Shown in pieces: positions 48,450 through 61,601 of a stretch of 64,000 nt of DNA. The stretch is from Aphelenchoides besseyi (taxonomy: Eukaryota > Nematoda > Chromadorea > Rhabditida > Aphelenchoididae): positions 7,564,001 through 7,628,000 of the forward strand of contig JAMPIQ010000001.1 in the NCBI GenBank assembly GCA_024699855.1, written 5' to 3'. The position numbers and the translations under genes were made by a program. Numbering within the stretch: the stretch's first letter is position 1; every line of letters begins with the position of its first letter. Below the pieces are notes generated by a model. That model was not told the DNA's origin. It searched no databases and was given only the letters and a program-made list of their open reading frames with translations.

Positions 48450-49240
48450 TCTTGCTGAAATCACTGTAAATACAAACGACAAAGACAGCTATCGCGATAT
48501 AAAGGTTGAAACAGCAACTATAAGTAGACTTAAAGGTAATCTCTTTCACTGGGTTGGCTTGTGCTTTGCAAGCCAAATCGAAGGAGCATCGCAATGCACT
48601 TTTGGCGCGCTATTTTGAGTGTTTTTCTGCAGCTCATTTTGGCGGGTTCGCTTCGAGACTCCAAAAACAAATGACCAAAAAATTAGACAACAATCAGATT
48701 CTCTGGAAAATACACTTGAGATTGTTAGTAACTGAAAACAATAAAAAATTCAAACCACAGATGCCACTTGACGTTGATTAAACGCCTCAGCTAGTTAATC
48801 AGATCAGGTCTTCGTTCAAGAGTCTTCGAATTTTTGGAGTCTCTTTTTCGTGGCTCCAGGAATACATTTTAAAATCGAACATGCTACTTTGAGACAATCT
48901 CCTTTACATTTTGTTTTCATTTAACCACAGGATTAGTTTCTGTACGGTGAATTGGAACCAATCTTAGTGTCAGGAAAAGACTTGATTTCAACCAGGAAGT
49001 AATAATTGACGACTTTGTCGATCGATATCGTCACAAATGAGCCTTCTGATTCTCAATAGAAACAAATTTGCTTACAGTCCTTTTGGAGCTCAGACAAAGG
49101 TCAACATCACCGTCTATTTTGCAAGTTGTGTTCTGTTGCTTTGAAAACAACACATGACCCGCAACTGAAATTTATGCGCATTTTTGCGATGAATTGAACT
49201 TCTAGTTGACTGATGTAAACCTCGATTAGTGCTGATTAAA
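48450..49240. other. divergent intergenic region
   Basis: About 790 bp between MCM5 (minus) and the Sec15-like gene (plus). A plus-strand frame at 48554-48781 has no domain. Promoter region for two genes. Confidence 0.45.
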
Positions 49241-52200
49241 ATGAATGAAAAAACCAACGGAAGTGTAGGTAAGACGGGCGGCACAATGAGCAGTGAAACG
49301 GGATCGACATCTCAGAATTGTAAGTGACTCATTGGTTTTTACTCGCGAATTTAATTTCAGTTCCCGAAATGACCGCAGAACAGGAGTTTTTCTTGTACGA
49401 GTTGGAGACCACAGATTCTGCTTCCGTCGGTTTAGTTCTAAGGTTTGATTTCGAATCCATTTTTTCTTCTATTCAAATTTTTAGAGCGATCTACGATTCC
49501 GGCGATGTCGACAAGTTCACTCGGGCCTTGGAACGGAGAATTGCCAATTACGACAAGAACATCTTGAAAGTTTGTACCTATCATTATCAGGGCTTCTTGG
49601 ATTCGTTGAATGACCTGACAACTTTGGGAGGAAGATGTTCGGAGATTAAGGTTGATGATCCTTCTCTTGTTTATTACTCTCCAGAACTTTAGAGTATGGC
49701 GAAGGATGTTGACGACCAAATTCAACATGACGGTTCGGAGCTTCAAAGTATCAGTTCGGACATAGTGAAGTATCGCAAAATGCAGCGGAATGCGAGTGTT
49801 GCAATCGATCAAATTTCTATGTGTCTACCGGTTTTGGATAACTACGTTAAACTACAAGAGCTAATGAAACAGAAGAAGTGAGCTTGTGCATTTGATTAAT
49901 CCAGTTGCTTCTTTAGATTTCTACAGGCATTAAAAGTATTAGAAGATCTCGAGCACAATTACTTCCCGCATATTCACAAGTATCGATTCACTCAAACACT
50001 CGCCAAAGGTGTGCTTCCAATACGAAAACAGATTCGCGACAGTTCGTATTCGGAACTAACTGATTTTCTGGAGAACTTGCAAAAGATTTCTGGAAACGTC
50101 GGAAGCGATGCATCGAAACACGTTCGTTTTGAAAGCGGAACTAAAGTTCGACTTGTGTTTTAGATCGCTGATCAATATACAAATTTCACTCCGTCCAGTA
50201 AAACAACCAAAACACCCAGAGATGGTCAGCAACGAAAACAAACAACTGAAATTCAGTTCGATGATCACGGTGCTATTGTTCGACAGGCATCTCAAACCTC
50301 AATGCCACCAAAGGCGAAGAACGACGACGAAGCTGAAGAAGAAGGCAGCGTTCAAGATCGAATCGACTTCGCACCAATTCATCGTTGCTGTCAAGTATTC
50401 AATGTTCTAGGCGAGAAAGACGCTTTCGAACGATACTATCGAGAACGTAAATGAACATCGTCAAAAAATATGAATTTCGATCGACTGATTTTAGAAAGAC
50501 GTGAACAATGTTTGGTTATCTCACAAACACCATCGAAATTTGTACGTGGATGAACGCAAACTTAAAATCTCACTACATTATAGGCGGAGTCAATTCACAT
50601 TTATGTCAAGTACTTGAACGATGTCATGGGTTTCTTCATTGTTGAGGATCGAATCATGCAAATTCAACCGACTCTTGTGACCGTTGCCCACAAAGATCAA
50701 GTGAGTAAATGTGATGGTCCGATTTACGTCTGAATTTCAGTTGTGGGAAATGGCACTACAAAAAGTTACGACTGCAATGAACTCACATTTTGTATGTTTT
50801 GTTTGTTCGGTTTTCATCGACAACGTTTAGGGAAATTGTTTGAACGTGGAGATGATGATGCGAATGAAAAAAGTAATTCTGTTGTTTATTTTGACTATGA
50901 AAAGCTACGGATACAGTATAACGCCGTTATACTCGTTACTGCAAAACTTCAGGTGTTTGGCGAGAGTCTTCGTAGATAATGGTGTGAATTCAGAGATCAG
51001 TACAATGAAATTTTGATGCGTGAATATTGTGCGCAGTTCGATGTGGCTCTTCAGAACGATAATTACACGCCTTTGGTTGTAAATAATGAGGAGGAGTATC
51101 GAGCAGTTCTCCAGGACTTTCCACACTACAAACGCAAACAAGAAACCGTGAGTCTTAAATCAAAGAAACGAATAGATTATTGCATACGTTTAAGGAGAAC
51201 TTTCCTCGTAGTTTTCCGTTCTCTAATTTTGTTCCAAAAGTTTTTCGACAAGCAAAACAGTAAGATGGGATTCGGATTGTTCTTAACGATCTTTGTAGAT
51301 ATCTGAAAGGTTGTTTGGGTTTTATGGAGAATCTTCAGTTGTCTCAGAGTGAAATTGAAGACACCGTTCGACGTTACGCAAATGTTCTTTTGGCTCGATG
51401 GTCCGGATCGTTGAAGTCTTTTGTGATGGATAACAGCCGATCTTTAATTCAGGTAGTTGACGTGTTCGTTTACTTTGTATGAGAAGTTTTTCAGTTGGTT
51501 CAAATTACAATCAATGTTGGATACCTTGAAAAGAGTTGCGATTCGTTGGAACGCTACATTTCGAAAATTACCAGTCAAGGCGATGCAGTGGGTGGTGGTT
51601 CGAGTCATTTAGTCACTCTCAACGATCACGTGTTCCAAGATCTTCGTTCCGAAGTTGAGCAACTGATCGATGAAGCTCTTCGCAATAAAGTCAACGCTTT
51701 TCTGGAACTTGGTAGGTTGCCGTGGAATTTCAATTAATAACTTGAATTCTAGCCAACTACGATTGGGAATTGCCTGAATCAAGTGGAGTTGCAAGTGGTT
51801 ATATAACCGATTTGTGCAGTTTTCTTCGTACTACCTTTCATTCGTTTACGAATTTGCCGCCGGTGTTGGCTCGACATGTTTGTATGCAAGTAAGTGGACC
51901 CAGAAATTGGTGACTCTATTTCTAGACATGTAAATATTTGGCTGATCGTTTGCACTCGCTACTTCTCTCGGCGGATTACAACACGATAAGTAAAGGAGCA
52001 CTAGAACAATTTAGTTTGGACGAGATGCAATGCGAAGATTTTGCGGCAAAAGCTCCAGTAGGCGGATTTGATGAATCGACATTACCGATGACCTTCGCAC
52101 ATCTGCGACAATTGTTGGATTTGGTGATCAACGAGGATTGGACCACCTATCTCAGCAATCGTAATCAACCAAACTTTCCGTATAATCGTGTGAAAGCAAT

Positions 52201-52378
52201 CGATGCAGCAATGCTATTGGAAAAGTAGACGGTTCTCCCCAGTTCTATTCAAACTTCTTTTTTTAGATTACTTGAATTTGAGAAGAAGTCCTCCGGTTTC
52301 TTTGGAATTGGCCGAACTCAAGATCGACGTCGTTTATACGAAGCGATTCTTCGACAATTACGCGCCGTAATGAACTAG
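49241..52378 (+). CDS. EXOC6: exocyst subunit Sec15 (EXOC6)
   Basis: Exocyst vesicle-tethering subunit; binds Rab GTPases. It starts MNEKTNGSVGKTGGTMSSET, then EQEFFLYELETTDSASVGLV and IANYDKNILKVCTYHYQGFL. The N-terminal coiled region (DVDDQIQHDGSELQSISSDI) and KVLEDLEHNYFPHIHKYRF match Sec15. The C-terminal part contains YNEILMREYCAQFDVALQND, VEDTVRRYANVLL-like spacing (DTVRRYANVLLARWSGSLKS) and LVQITINVGYLEKSCDSLER. The final exon ends LRAVMN. About 17 exons. Full length. Confidence 0.9.
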
Positions 52379-52523
52379 ATGACTTGTGTGCTTATAAACC
52401 AATTATTTATTATTAGCAATAAGTTACGCATTAGGCCCGTAAAACAACAAACTTAAAAACGATCGAACCATGAAACTGACTACGCTAAGAAAATCAAGAA
52501 CCTTTTCTGCGAATGCTCGTTTC

Positions 52524-55500
52524 TTATAACTCGTTGTGATCGTCGGTCTTTTCGGTTGGTGGAATCGTCGAAGATCCTTGAAGTATGCTTTTGATTTCTT
52601 CGTCGTAAGATTTCCATTCGGGAATGATTCGAACAGCAGAGTCAAGTTTCGGTTCTTTTGTTAGTGGATTATTGCACTAAATTGAAACCTAATGGTAAAA
52701 TGATTTTGATGAACATACCAAATCGATCGTTTTTGCTTTGGCTTTTGAATCGTCCGAACACCAAGTTTCGCACCACAACCATTCTTGCGGCAGGGATTTT
52801 ATTCTCACCTAAAGCAATGCTCGACGAATAAAAATGAAGCAATCAAACAAACTTGATGGATCATGTTGTTGGGCAGATCTAAAATAAATCATTAAAGGAA
52901 TCGATTGTATATGTGTACCTTGATCCAAGTTCGAAAGACTGTTCGGATCACTACTTAATCCTTGATATTGACCACGTAAACGATCACCAGCAGCAATCTG
53001 ACGGAATTTCGCTAAATCCACGACATACAAGGCCGAAATGTGATATCGACGACCAGCCAAATGTGATGCCCAGTAGCCCTGTTTCCAAAATCGAAAGCCT
53101 TCCATCGTTGTTCGACTGTCACAAAATGGTGTGTAGCCATATCTAAGTTTTTCTTATAAAAATACCATAGCTCAACTTACGGTGCACCACCCAAATCGAA
53201 GTTCATGAGTTCCATCATATCGGTACGAACAACTTGATCGGCATCAACGAAAATAATTTTACGCACATTCAACGGGAATAAGACATCCAAGAACAAAATC
53301 TTGTATCCCCACATAATTCGTTGTTTTTCCGATTGTTGATGAAGCCAACGTGGCCATTTGTATTCGACCAATTCGAATTCGAACTTGTAATGGGCCGCCA
53401 ATTTTGGCAACGAGTTGCGGAATTGCGGTGACAAGTAGTTGTTCAGAAGCCAGAATTTGACCGGATGTTTGGTGTTTTTGATGACCGACAGCATCATGAT
53501 TCGCAAAAACCGTTCGTACAAATGACCAGATGCCAACGAGAAGATGTTTATCTTTTCGTGTTTGTCTCCACCGCCAAGCGTACTTGAAATCGATGACCAC
53601 AGAGATCCACCTTCTTCTTCTTCATCATTCAAACCGAACATTGTCGCTGTATCGTCTTGTCCTGCTTCTGTGAGTAGATTTTGATCTTCTTTTCCCGGCT
53701 TCTTGCCCACACGAATTCGAATTGTACGACCAAGAAAACTGTCGACGAGAACGCGAACTTCTTGACTTCCCTGTTCACTTTCGGTGTTCGTGTGGTTGTG
53801 AATTTCGTAAATGTCTTTGGATTTGCCTTCGCGCAATTGCAAAATCCACGCTCCCGGTGTGGCCTTCAATTGCAAGTAACCGAGATTGGCCATTACCAGT
53901 GAATCAAACATGGCCGGTTGTCGACTTGTACCCAATATGAATTGGAGACCGCGCGGTGGAGATCCCGTCACATCGTCAAAGCAATGACCCTCGAGTAGCA
54001 AATGAACTAATTCGTACTTAGCAATCACATCTCCATCAACCTAAATACGCATGTGTATACACTAAAACTATCCAATGAAACAAACGTGTTGCATTTTCAG
54101 ATTATCCAAATCATAATCAGCCGAAACGGCTTGAGTCATCCAACTATCTGGCGAAATGACTGATAGCGTTAACAACTGCTTGTTTGGCAAGTCGGTGAAG
54201 GTGACTGCCGGTGGAGTTGAGCTGCCGGACGTGTCAAAAAGGGGTTCGTCATTGAAAGCAAATCGGTAAAAGCTAAAACAAAATTTTGATTCCTATTTTT
54301 TACTTCAAATACCGTTTTAATGGCAGTTCACTAAGCTTCTCTTTGGGATTCATTATGATTTTAAGATCACAATTGACGACTCGAGTAAGAATTCCAATAA
54401 TCGACGACAGTTTTTGAGCAGCTTTCGACAAAGGATCAACCACAGCTACAAGATCTAAAACCGGACGCTTCTGATCACTAGCCAACAAGTGAAGGACACT
54501 AAAAGCAGCGAATACATTGCCCGCAATTGCCGCAATTAACAAACCTTTCGGAATCACCAGGTACCGACAGATATTGACGTTCTTTTCGAATTGCATGTTT
54601 TCCCAATGTCGCAGAACTTCGCATCACAACATCGCTCGATTTGCCGTCTTTTACTTCCACTTGCCATTCTTCAACATGCTCTCCAATGGTTTTTGTGCCT
54701 TTTTGAATAGCCAACTGTTGGATCAATGCAAAATCATCAAACTCAATTCCCTCATCAGCATCCAAAGGACCATAAACGTAGCCGTTGACAATCACTGCTT
54801 GTTGTCCTTCAGTTAAACTCAAAACAAATCGCACAAAATGATTTTCGAATTCCGCCTGTTTATCCGTAAACTTTTCGAACTTCTTCTTCAGTTCATTAAC
54901 ATTCATATTCTAAATAGTAATCAGAGGTTATTGTTGAGCCCAAAACCTTCTACCTTCAAATTCAAGTCCTGCAATTTGGACAAATCTGATTGAGCTTTTT
55001 GTAACCATTGACCATCAGATGTTGCTTTTTTCAAGATTCCTTGTGCATGTTCGGCATTTACGGTGCTAACAATGAATCTTACAAACTTGGCGGCCTTTGA
55101 ATTTACGGCACCGGTATGCAACAAGTAGATTCGAGCATCTTCGGACTTTCGCAGAAACTCAAGGGCATTGAAAACCAATTTTCTTCCTTTTTGATGATCC
55201 AAATCCACGGCTAACCACAAGGTAAGCCAACGAGTTCGTGCGTCATCTGAATTATTATTGTTAGAACATGATAACGATGATTACCTTTAAGAGTCAAATA
55301 TTTTGCATTTTCAACGATACATTGAACTTTTTGAGCCTCATTTTTTGTCTCCAATTCACTCAAAGTGTTTGCTGAGCATGCTGTAAAGTCCTATAATTGG
55401 GACAGTTCTTTTCGTCAACTTACGATAAACATTGCTCATCAATAGCACTTTAGTCGGTTCGGCGATTAGTCGTGAGTTCAAACGCGGCAAAACATCCGGT

Positions 55501-57949
55501 TGGTTGAGAATCCAGTTCTGCACATTGTCTTTATCTTTCAATTTTCCTGACATTACGGCTCGTTGAAGTGGCGCAGTTTGTCGCATAATTTGCATCAAAA
55601 TCGCCTCTTCAATACGATCAGTCGTGACCGCCGAATCATCGAGCATGATGCCGTTGAGCAGAACTTTTGGTGCTTTGCCGATTCCACTTTTCTTCAAAAA
55701 CGATCCTCCGGCCTTTAAATACAAATTCAACAACCACGATCAAATTAAAGCTCACAGTTCTTCCCGCGTCGTAGTCGCTGTCTTCGTCGAAAACGTCGGA
55801 AATAGAAACATCTGGAAACTTCTTCTTGAAGAACTGGTGAATACGATCGGGAGTTAGATTGCCCTCTGCATAATCCAATGTCTAAATTTCGTATAAAGCA
55901 ATAGAATGAAAGCAGTGTTTACCTTGACCATCAGATCCAAAGCTTTAGCCGCACTATTACGATCGATTTTTGCGAAGTTGTACAAATTCAAAAGTGCAAC
56001 ACCAACATCGTTCATTCCGCTAACAGATTTGTCTTGATTTACGACGAAAACAAAACCAATTCTTAAAATAAAGAAATAAAGTTGTTTGCTTGTTTCATTC
56101 ATCCTACCTAATAGGCACTTTATGGATGTAGAGCGAATGACCGACGGACATGAGGGATTTCGATTCGGCTGCTGCAGGATCAACAATAAAAATCTAAAAT
56201 TGAAATCAACCAATTAACTGGTTGCAATTTACAAACCAAAGTAAAAAAGTTTCGAGCGATCGGTCTCAACATTCCCATGTAAGTTGGCTGAAGAAGTGCT
56301 TTAACCGAATTACCCCAGTTCTGATATTGCTTGTCCTTGTCCAAATTGTTCAAATACTCGGGATTGGCACTTCGGTAATCGAGTGCATAACTTGCTTTCT
56401 CAGTTCCAAAATTCTGGCTATACAAAAGCGCCAGATATTCGCGCTGAATGTTGCATTTCAATTAAAAACTATTGAAGTTTACTTACTCGAAAGCCCATAT
56501 CGTAGAAGGTTGCGGCCAAACGCGATTCGGCCCGAACAGTTTCGTACAATTGGAAAACATCCAAAGCATCGGTATCAACTGAGATTCCATTTACAAAAAG
56601 TGCATTTTCTCCTTCATTAATGTTGTAGTTTTCGTTTAAATAAGCTTGATTTTCTTGCACTTCTTTCTTAAAAGCTTCGTTCACTCTTGTTCGTACCAAA
56701 ATTCTGAAAACGTGCTCTTTGTTGACAATTGATTGCCATCGTTTACCGCGATCGAATTGGAAAGTTTTGAGACAAATCAGTCAATTGAGCCAATGCATCT
56801 TCCGGTGTAGCATCCATGATCTTCTGCGCTGCTTGATAGCTCAGATCGGAGACTTCCCATTGCTTCAACGGTGTCAACTCCTCCATTTCAGACAAATGAG
56901 TTTTCAATTGTTTCAACGCTTCAATCGATTCAGGATGCTTGCTCCTAAGTTCAAACTTATTACAACAACATTTCGAAGAACTTACTTCAAAACCGCAAAG
57001 TCAAGTCCATGCAAGTCGTTTTCGTCTTTCTCATCAACTTCGTGTACATGCGAGTCATCGACGGCCTTGTATTCCGTATTTTTGATGGCCAATTCAACTC
57101 CGTAACCCGAAAGTCCAACAGCAATACTTTCCTTCCGCTAAAACGCTGACATTAAAACCCGTTGACCTGAAAATACTTACGGTTTTTGGCGATACGTAGT
57201 TTCTCATCACGTATTGAATAGTCCCGCTCTCAGCAAGAGGTGTAAGTACCTTGTGAAATGAAGCAAATCCATTGGTTCCGAGTTCAGCATACAAAATGGC
57301 CAAAGGAACTATGGTGTTTGATTTTGGATGTGTTTTATCACTCGAATAAATCCACGCTTTTGTTCTGAAGTTGTTGAAATGAACAACAGTTAATTGAAAA
57401 TAAAGACTTACGAATCGTCTTTTTTCTGTACAGCCAACTTCTTGATTTCCTTCGCATCACACACGATTTCTCCAGCAATATCGACAAAGGCATCGCATTC
57501 AGTTTGATACTCATCACCAATTTGCTGATGAACTTGAACACGCGGCGAAAATAAACGAAGTGAAAGCGCCAATTTCAACAGATCGGTTTTTGTTTCGCCT
57601 AATACTTCTGAGCCGATCTTCAATGCCGATTCATATTCGAATTCATGAGTTCCTAAGAAAGTGATTGGGTTCATTTTAAAGTTGATTGCTCACTTTGACT
57701 CCACGTTTTTGTGTCGATTTGATCGACGATTTTATCCAAAAGCTGCCAAAAGAGTGCGATGTCTTCAGTTGCAATAAACTCACTAAAACATACGATTCAA
57801 AAAAAACTCTATAGGCAGAACGAATACCTTATTTCGGCCAAAAATGACGTGTGATTCCAACGAGATTGCAAAGTCGTTATAACCGACTTTCTTCCATTCA
57901 CCAAAAACACGTTGCTAATTAAGAACAAAGATAGCAAAATCCACTTCAT
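52524..57949 (-). CDS. UGGT1: UDP-glucose:glycoprotein glucosyltransferase
   Basis: ER-lumen folding sensor that reglucosylates misfolded N-glycoproteins so they bind calnexin/calreticulin again. It starts with a signal peptide, [19 protein letters not shown]. The long N-terminal part contains the thioredoxin-like modules (for example [19 protein letters not shown] and [20 protein letters not shown]). The catalytic GT24 domain at the C-terminus includes [40 protein letters not shown], the metal-binding FVDADQ, and [20 protein letters not shown]. The very end is HNEL, a KDEL-type ER-retention signal. About 1,500 residues and some 20 exons; full length. Confidence 0.94.
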
Positions 57950-58346
57950 TTTCTCTTCTACTATCTGTTCAATAACTAGTGGCCATAACTGAACAGCACT
58001 CAAAGCAATTAAGCGAAAGATGGAAACAATAAATACAGTCGTCCAGGCAACCGGACAGATCGTTTTGCGTTTTGGCGAAATGTCTAACTGCTTATTACTG
58101 TCGTTTGCTAATGCATTATTGTAAAAGGTGTTTTAGCCAAAGTTACAATAAGAGAAGCTTGTTACTTAGTTGTTTCTAAATCGATGATAATGCGGTTATT
58201 CCGGCGTAAGGTATTTGATGTCATTTGCTTTGTCATCATAAGCTTTTTTGAAGTTGTATGGAGATACCGTAATTTTAAACTTGGCGAAACAAGTTGCTTT
58301 TAATTAAAAAGTCAATCGGATAACTGTTGAAGGCTACGGTTCAAAG
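57950..58346. other. intergenic spacer
   Basis: About 400 bp between the UGGT start and the 3' exon of the decayed protease. AT-rich, no open frame of interest. Confidence 0.45.
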
Positions 58347-58633
58347 TTATACGACTAATAAAGCACCACAAATTAAACTGAGTCTTAGCCAAAGGGATGC
58401 GTATTTCAGAACTGACAAGAAGGTCAAAGCCTCAAAATTAATTTCTGATGCAATCAAACCGTGGTATACACCTTCGACTTTGACAGTTCGAACTTCGCCA
58501 ACAAACGTGCACCTCTTGCGATCAAAAGTGTTATCTTTTTTCTTTACTTTGGATTGATCACATAAAAAACAATGGATAAATTCTGCAACCAATTCTTTCT
58601 TCTGCTGAACTTTGTCGGGTATTCACAATCTTT

Positions 58634-58644
58634 TTCTGTCAGTT
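58634..58644. repeat. target-site duplication, LINE 3' side
   Basis: Plus strand ttctgtcagtt, identical to 61799-61809. It follows the LINE tail on the minus strand. The two copies flank the element exactly. Confidence 0.75.
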
Positions 58645-58720
58645 TACAAAGATTACAAAGATTTATTCGGTTCAATCAACAAATCAACAACAAGATAAAA
58701 TGAAAGATGGTAAAAGATAG

Positions 58721-60790
58721 TTAATTTGTTGATGCGAATACTTCGACCGCTTTTTTCCAGTCGCTTCGGTTTTGAGCGATTTGTTGCCATCCGTTTCCCA
58801 ACAGATTCAAGTCTCGGCGCCAACGGTGAGGTGGTCTTCCAATTGGTCTGGTCCAACCATAAGGCCACCAGAAAGTTGTTCTTGTTGACCATCGGTTGTC
58901 GTTTCTTCTTGCGACATGTCCGGCCCATCGAAACTTACGTTTTAATGCGTCGTGAACGGCGTCTTTAAACTTTGTTTGTGCTCTGATTTCAACACTTCTG
59001 ACTTCATCGCGTAGTCGAATGCCAAGAGTTCTTCTTTCCATTGCTCTTTGCGTCGTTGTTAATTTGGTACGTTCGGTTTTCCGCATCGTCCAAACTTCAG
59101 ATCCATAATTGAGCGCTGGTAGTACAACTGAGTTGAAGAGTTGAGCTCGAATTTTGACGTCTTTTGTCTTCTTCAGGACTTCTTGGATGTTTTTGAATCC
59201 AAACCATCCGGCCGATCGTCGCCTTCGAATTTCCCCATCAATGGTGCGGTTTTCAGAGATTTCTTGACCTAAATAAACGTATTTACTTACCAATTTAATA
59301 GGTTCGTCCTTGATCAAGATCCTTCCCACTTCACAACTTGGATTTGCCATGACTTGCGTCTTTTTACGGTTAATACGAAGTCCAATTTGCGATCCCACGT
59401 CATCCAGTTCGTTGAGCATAAGTTCAGCTGTTTGAAAGTCGTGCGCAAAAAGGACAATGTCATCAGCAAATCGAAGATGGTGGAGTCGTTCGCCGTCAAT
59501 CCGAATTCCATAATTGCTCCAATCCAACTGACGAAAAACGTCTTCCAGTGTGGCAGTGAAGAGCTTCGGTGATATTGTGTCACCTTGTCTTACACCTCGG
59601 CTAACAGGTACTTCAATTGGTTGATAGAAGAGTTGGAATGTGGTGGAGCAATTGGTGTTGATGTTCTTGAGCGTTCGCGTGTATTTGCTGGAAATGTTCT
59701 GGTGGATCAGTGAGTTGATAACCGCGTTGATTTCCACGGAATCAAATGCCTTTTCGTAGTCTACAAAAACTAAACAAAGTGGCATTTTTACCTCACGACA
59801 GCGTTCCATCACTTGGTTTACTGTTTGAAGGTGATCCATAGTTGAGAACCCAGAACGAAAACCAGCTTGTTCTCGCGGTTGCTCGAAGTCCAGTTGCGAC
59901 GTCATTCGATTGACCAGTACTTTGGTGAAAAGTTTGTAGACAGTTGGCAAGAGCGCGATGGGTCGATAGTTTCGAAGATCTTCAAGGTCGCCTTTCTTTG
60001 GGAGAATGACTGTTCTTGAAGTTTTCCATTGTGCTGGAACATCTTCGTGCTGCAGGCAGTCGTTGAACATTGATGTCAAGGTGGTCCATAAAAGAAAACC
60101 ACCATTTTTGAGCATCTCGTTCGTAATTCCATCGGGCCCAGGTGCTTTGTCGTTTTTCAAACTTTCCACGGCTGCACGAACTTCAGAGACAAGAATGTTA
60201 GAGACTGATTCTTGTTCACGATTGTCAATTTCCGGCGGAACGTCTATTTTAGATGCAAAAAGATCCGTGTAGAACTCTTTACATCGTTTCTCAATGTCCG
60301 ACCGTTTTGTCAACATTGTCCCATCTTTTGCTTTTAGTGTTCGCATTGTTCCCAGTTGCTGTCGGAGTTGACGTTTGCACTTCTTCAGGCTTCGATGGTG
60401 TTGCGCAGCGTCGAGGAGTTTCTGGAGTCGAAAGTTGTCGAAGTCCTGTTTAACCTCTCGCCGTATAAGCTTTGAAAGTTCAATGAACTCAATCGGGTTG
60501 GTGGTGCGGTCCATTTCCTTCCGTTTCTTCAGCAACAAATGTGTTTGTTCCGTCAGACGAGAAGAATGTTGTGGTTTGGTCATTGAAGCGGTGTTGACGC
60601 AGGATTGAAGTTTTTCCTGAAAACAAGCAAACTTATCAGTCAACGTACCCTTCAGTTCCCAATCCGTATTGTCGATCTTATTGCGTAGAACATCGGCGTT
60701 AAACGTACGTGCTTTGTGGACAAATTTTCTGCGCTTGCAAAGCATCGGCACATCGAGTGTTAAAACGAACCGGTCGGTGGTCAGATCCAT
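58721..60790 (-). CDS. LINE reverse transcriptase (RTE type)
   Basis: About 690 codons. Conserved RT motifs: GPDGITNEML, LRNYRPIALLPTVYKLFTKV, QAGFRSGFSTMDHL, LVFVDYEKAFDSVE, GVRQGDTISPKLF and the active site LRFADDIVLF. The C-terminal part contains VVLPALNYGSEVWTMRKTER and GRPPHRWRRDL, typical of RTE/BovB-like elements. No stop codon inside. The upstream endonuclease is in another frame and overlaps it by 92 bases. Confidence 0.9.
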   Translation of the reverse strand: MDLTTDRFVLTLDVPMLCKRRKFVHKARTFNADVLRNKIDNTDWELKGTLTDKFACFQEKLQSCVNTASMTKPQHSSRLTEQTHLLLKKRKEMDRTTNPIEFIELSKLIRREVKQDFDNFRLQKLLDAAQHHRSLKKCKRQLRQQLGTMRTLKAKDGTMLTKRSDIEKRCKEFYTDLFASKIDVPPEIDNREQESVSNILVSEVRAAVESLKNDKAPGPDGITNEMLKNGGFLLWTTLTSMFNDCLQHEDVPAQWKTSRTVILPKKGDLEDLRNYRPIALLPTVYKLFTKVLVNRMTSQLDFEQPREQAGFRSGFSTMDHLQTVNQVMERCREVKMPLCLVFVDYEKAFDSVEINAVINSLIHQNISSKYTRTLKNINTNCSTTFQLFYQPIEVPVSRGVRQGDTISPKLFTATLEDVFRQLDWSNYGIRIDGERLHHLRFADDIVLFAHDFQTAELMLNELDDVGSQIGLRINRKKTQVMANPSCEVGRILIKDEPIKLVSKYVYLGQEISENRTIDGEIRRRRSAGWFGFKNIQEVLKKTKDVKIRAQLFNSVVLPALNYGSEVWTMRKTERTKLTTTQRAMERRTLGIRLRDEVRSVEIRAQTKFKDAVHDALKRKFRWAGHVARRNDNRWSTRTTFWWPYGWTRPIGRPPHRWRRDLNLLGNGWQQIAQNRSDWKKAVEVFASTN

Positions 60791-61601
60791 TGAGCCGAGA
60801 AATAAATTCGATGTTAGTTACTAACCTTCTGTTGTTGATTAGACCGTAATCGATTTCATTTCTGTACTTGTTTCCATTGCCATCCGAGTTGCATGATTCC
60901 CACGTCCATCGCTTTGCTGGGTTCTTTTGGAAGTAGCTATTGATAATGTAGAGATGTTGTTCTTCTGCAAAGTCTGCAAACATCTCTCCATATCCGTCTT
61001 CTTTCCATTCGGTTCCGGTAAAGGTTCCCATGAAACGTTGTGTAGTTGTTCTCGGGCCAAGTTGACAGTTGAAGTCGCCTATTACCATCTTGTGAGAAGC
61101 AGGTTGGTCTAGTGCGTCTCGAAGTTCGTCGTAGAATTGTTCAATGTCGTCCAGTGCATAGCCAGAGTGTGGTGCATACGCTTGAACAATGAGCATTGTC
61201 TTCTTTTGGTCCAGTTTGATCTTCAATGTAGCAACTCGATGAGATCGTGTGTCAACTTCCATAATTTGGTCAACAATACGCTTGTTCACAATGAATCCAA
61301 CGCCTCCAATTCGTCCGTCCGCTGCTCCAATGATAAGTTCGTCGCCGGTTTCAGTCCATTTTGTTCTTGATTCCGTGCGTGCATGTGTTTCGCAAAGTCC
61401 AATAACGTCGTACTTGAATCCAGGAAGATCTCGGAGTTGTTCCATCAGAAGATTCTTCCTTGCCGCGTTTTCGATGCCGTACTGTAGGTTGTAGGTCAAG
61501 ACATGAAGCTGTTGGGAGGTACTCAATTCATGGCGGTTTTGTTCTGCAGGTCCGTTTGAAGTCCGTTGCGTCCTTGTACCCGTAGAACGCTGGTGCTCCA
61601 A
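60699..61601 (-). CDS. LINE APE-type endonuclease
   Basis: About 300 codons. Endonuclease motifs: LTYNLQYGIENAARKN, IGLCETHARTESRTKW, GRIGGVGFIVNKRIVDQI, MVIGDFNCQLGPRTT, NEIDYGLINNRRLV and the terminal NGSDHRPVRF. Metal and catalytic residues (N, E, D, N, SDH) all appear present. The frame ends soon after SDH and the RT continues in another frame, unlike the single ORF of typical RTE elements. Confidence 0.88.
   Translation of the reverse strand: MEHQRSTGTRTQRTSNGPAEQNRHELSTSQQLHVLTYNLQYGIENAARKNLLMEQLRDLPGFKYDVIGLCETHARTESRTKWTETGDELIIGAADGRIGGVGFIVNKRIVDQIMEVDTRSHRVATLKIKLDQKKTMLIVQAYAPHSGYALDDIEQFYDELRDALDQPASHKMVIGDFNCQLGPRTTTQRFMGTFTGTEWKEDGYGEMFADFAEEQHLYIINSYFQKNPAKRWTWESCNSDGNGNKYRNEIDYGLINNRRLVTNIEFISRLNGSDHRPVRFNTRCADALQAQKICPQSTYV

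Noticed and set aside
59354..59572. Plus-strand frames within the LINE
   Set aside because: Antisense shadows of the reverse transcriptase frame.
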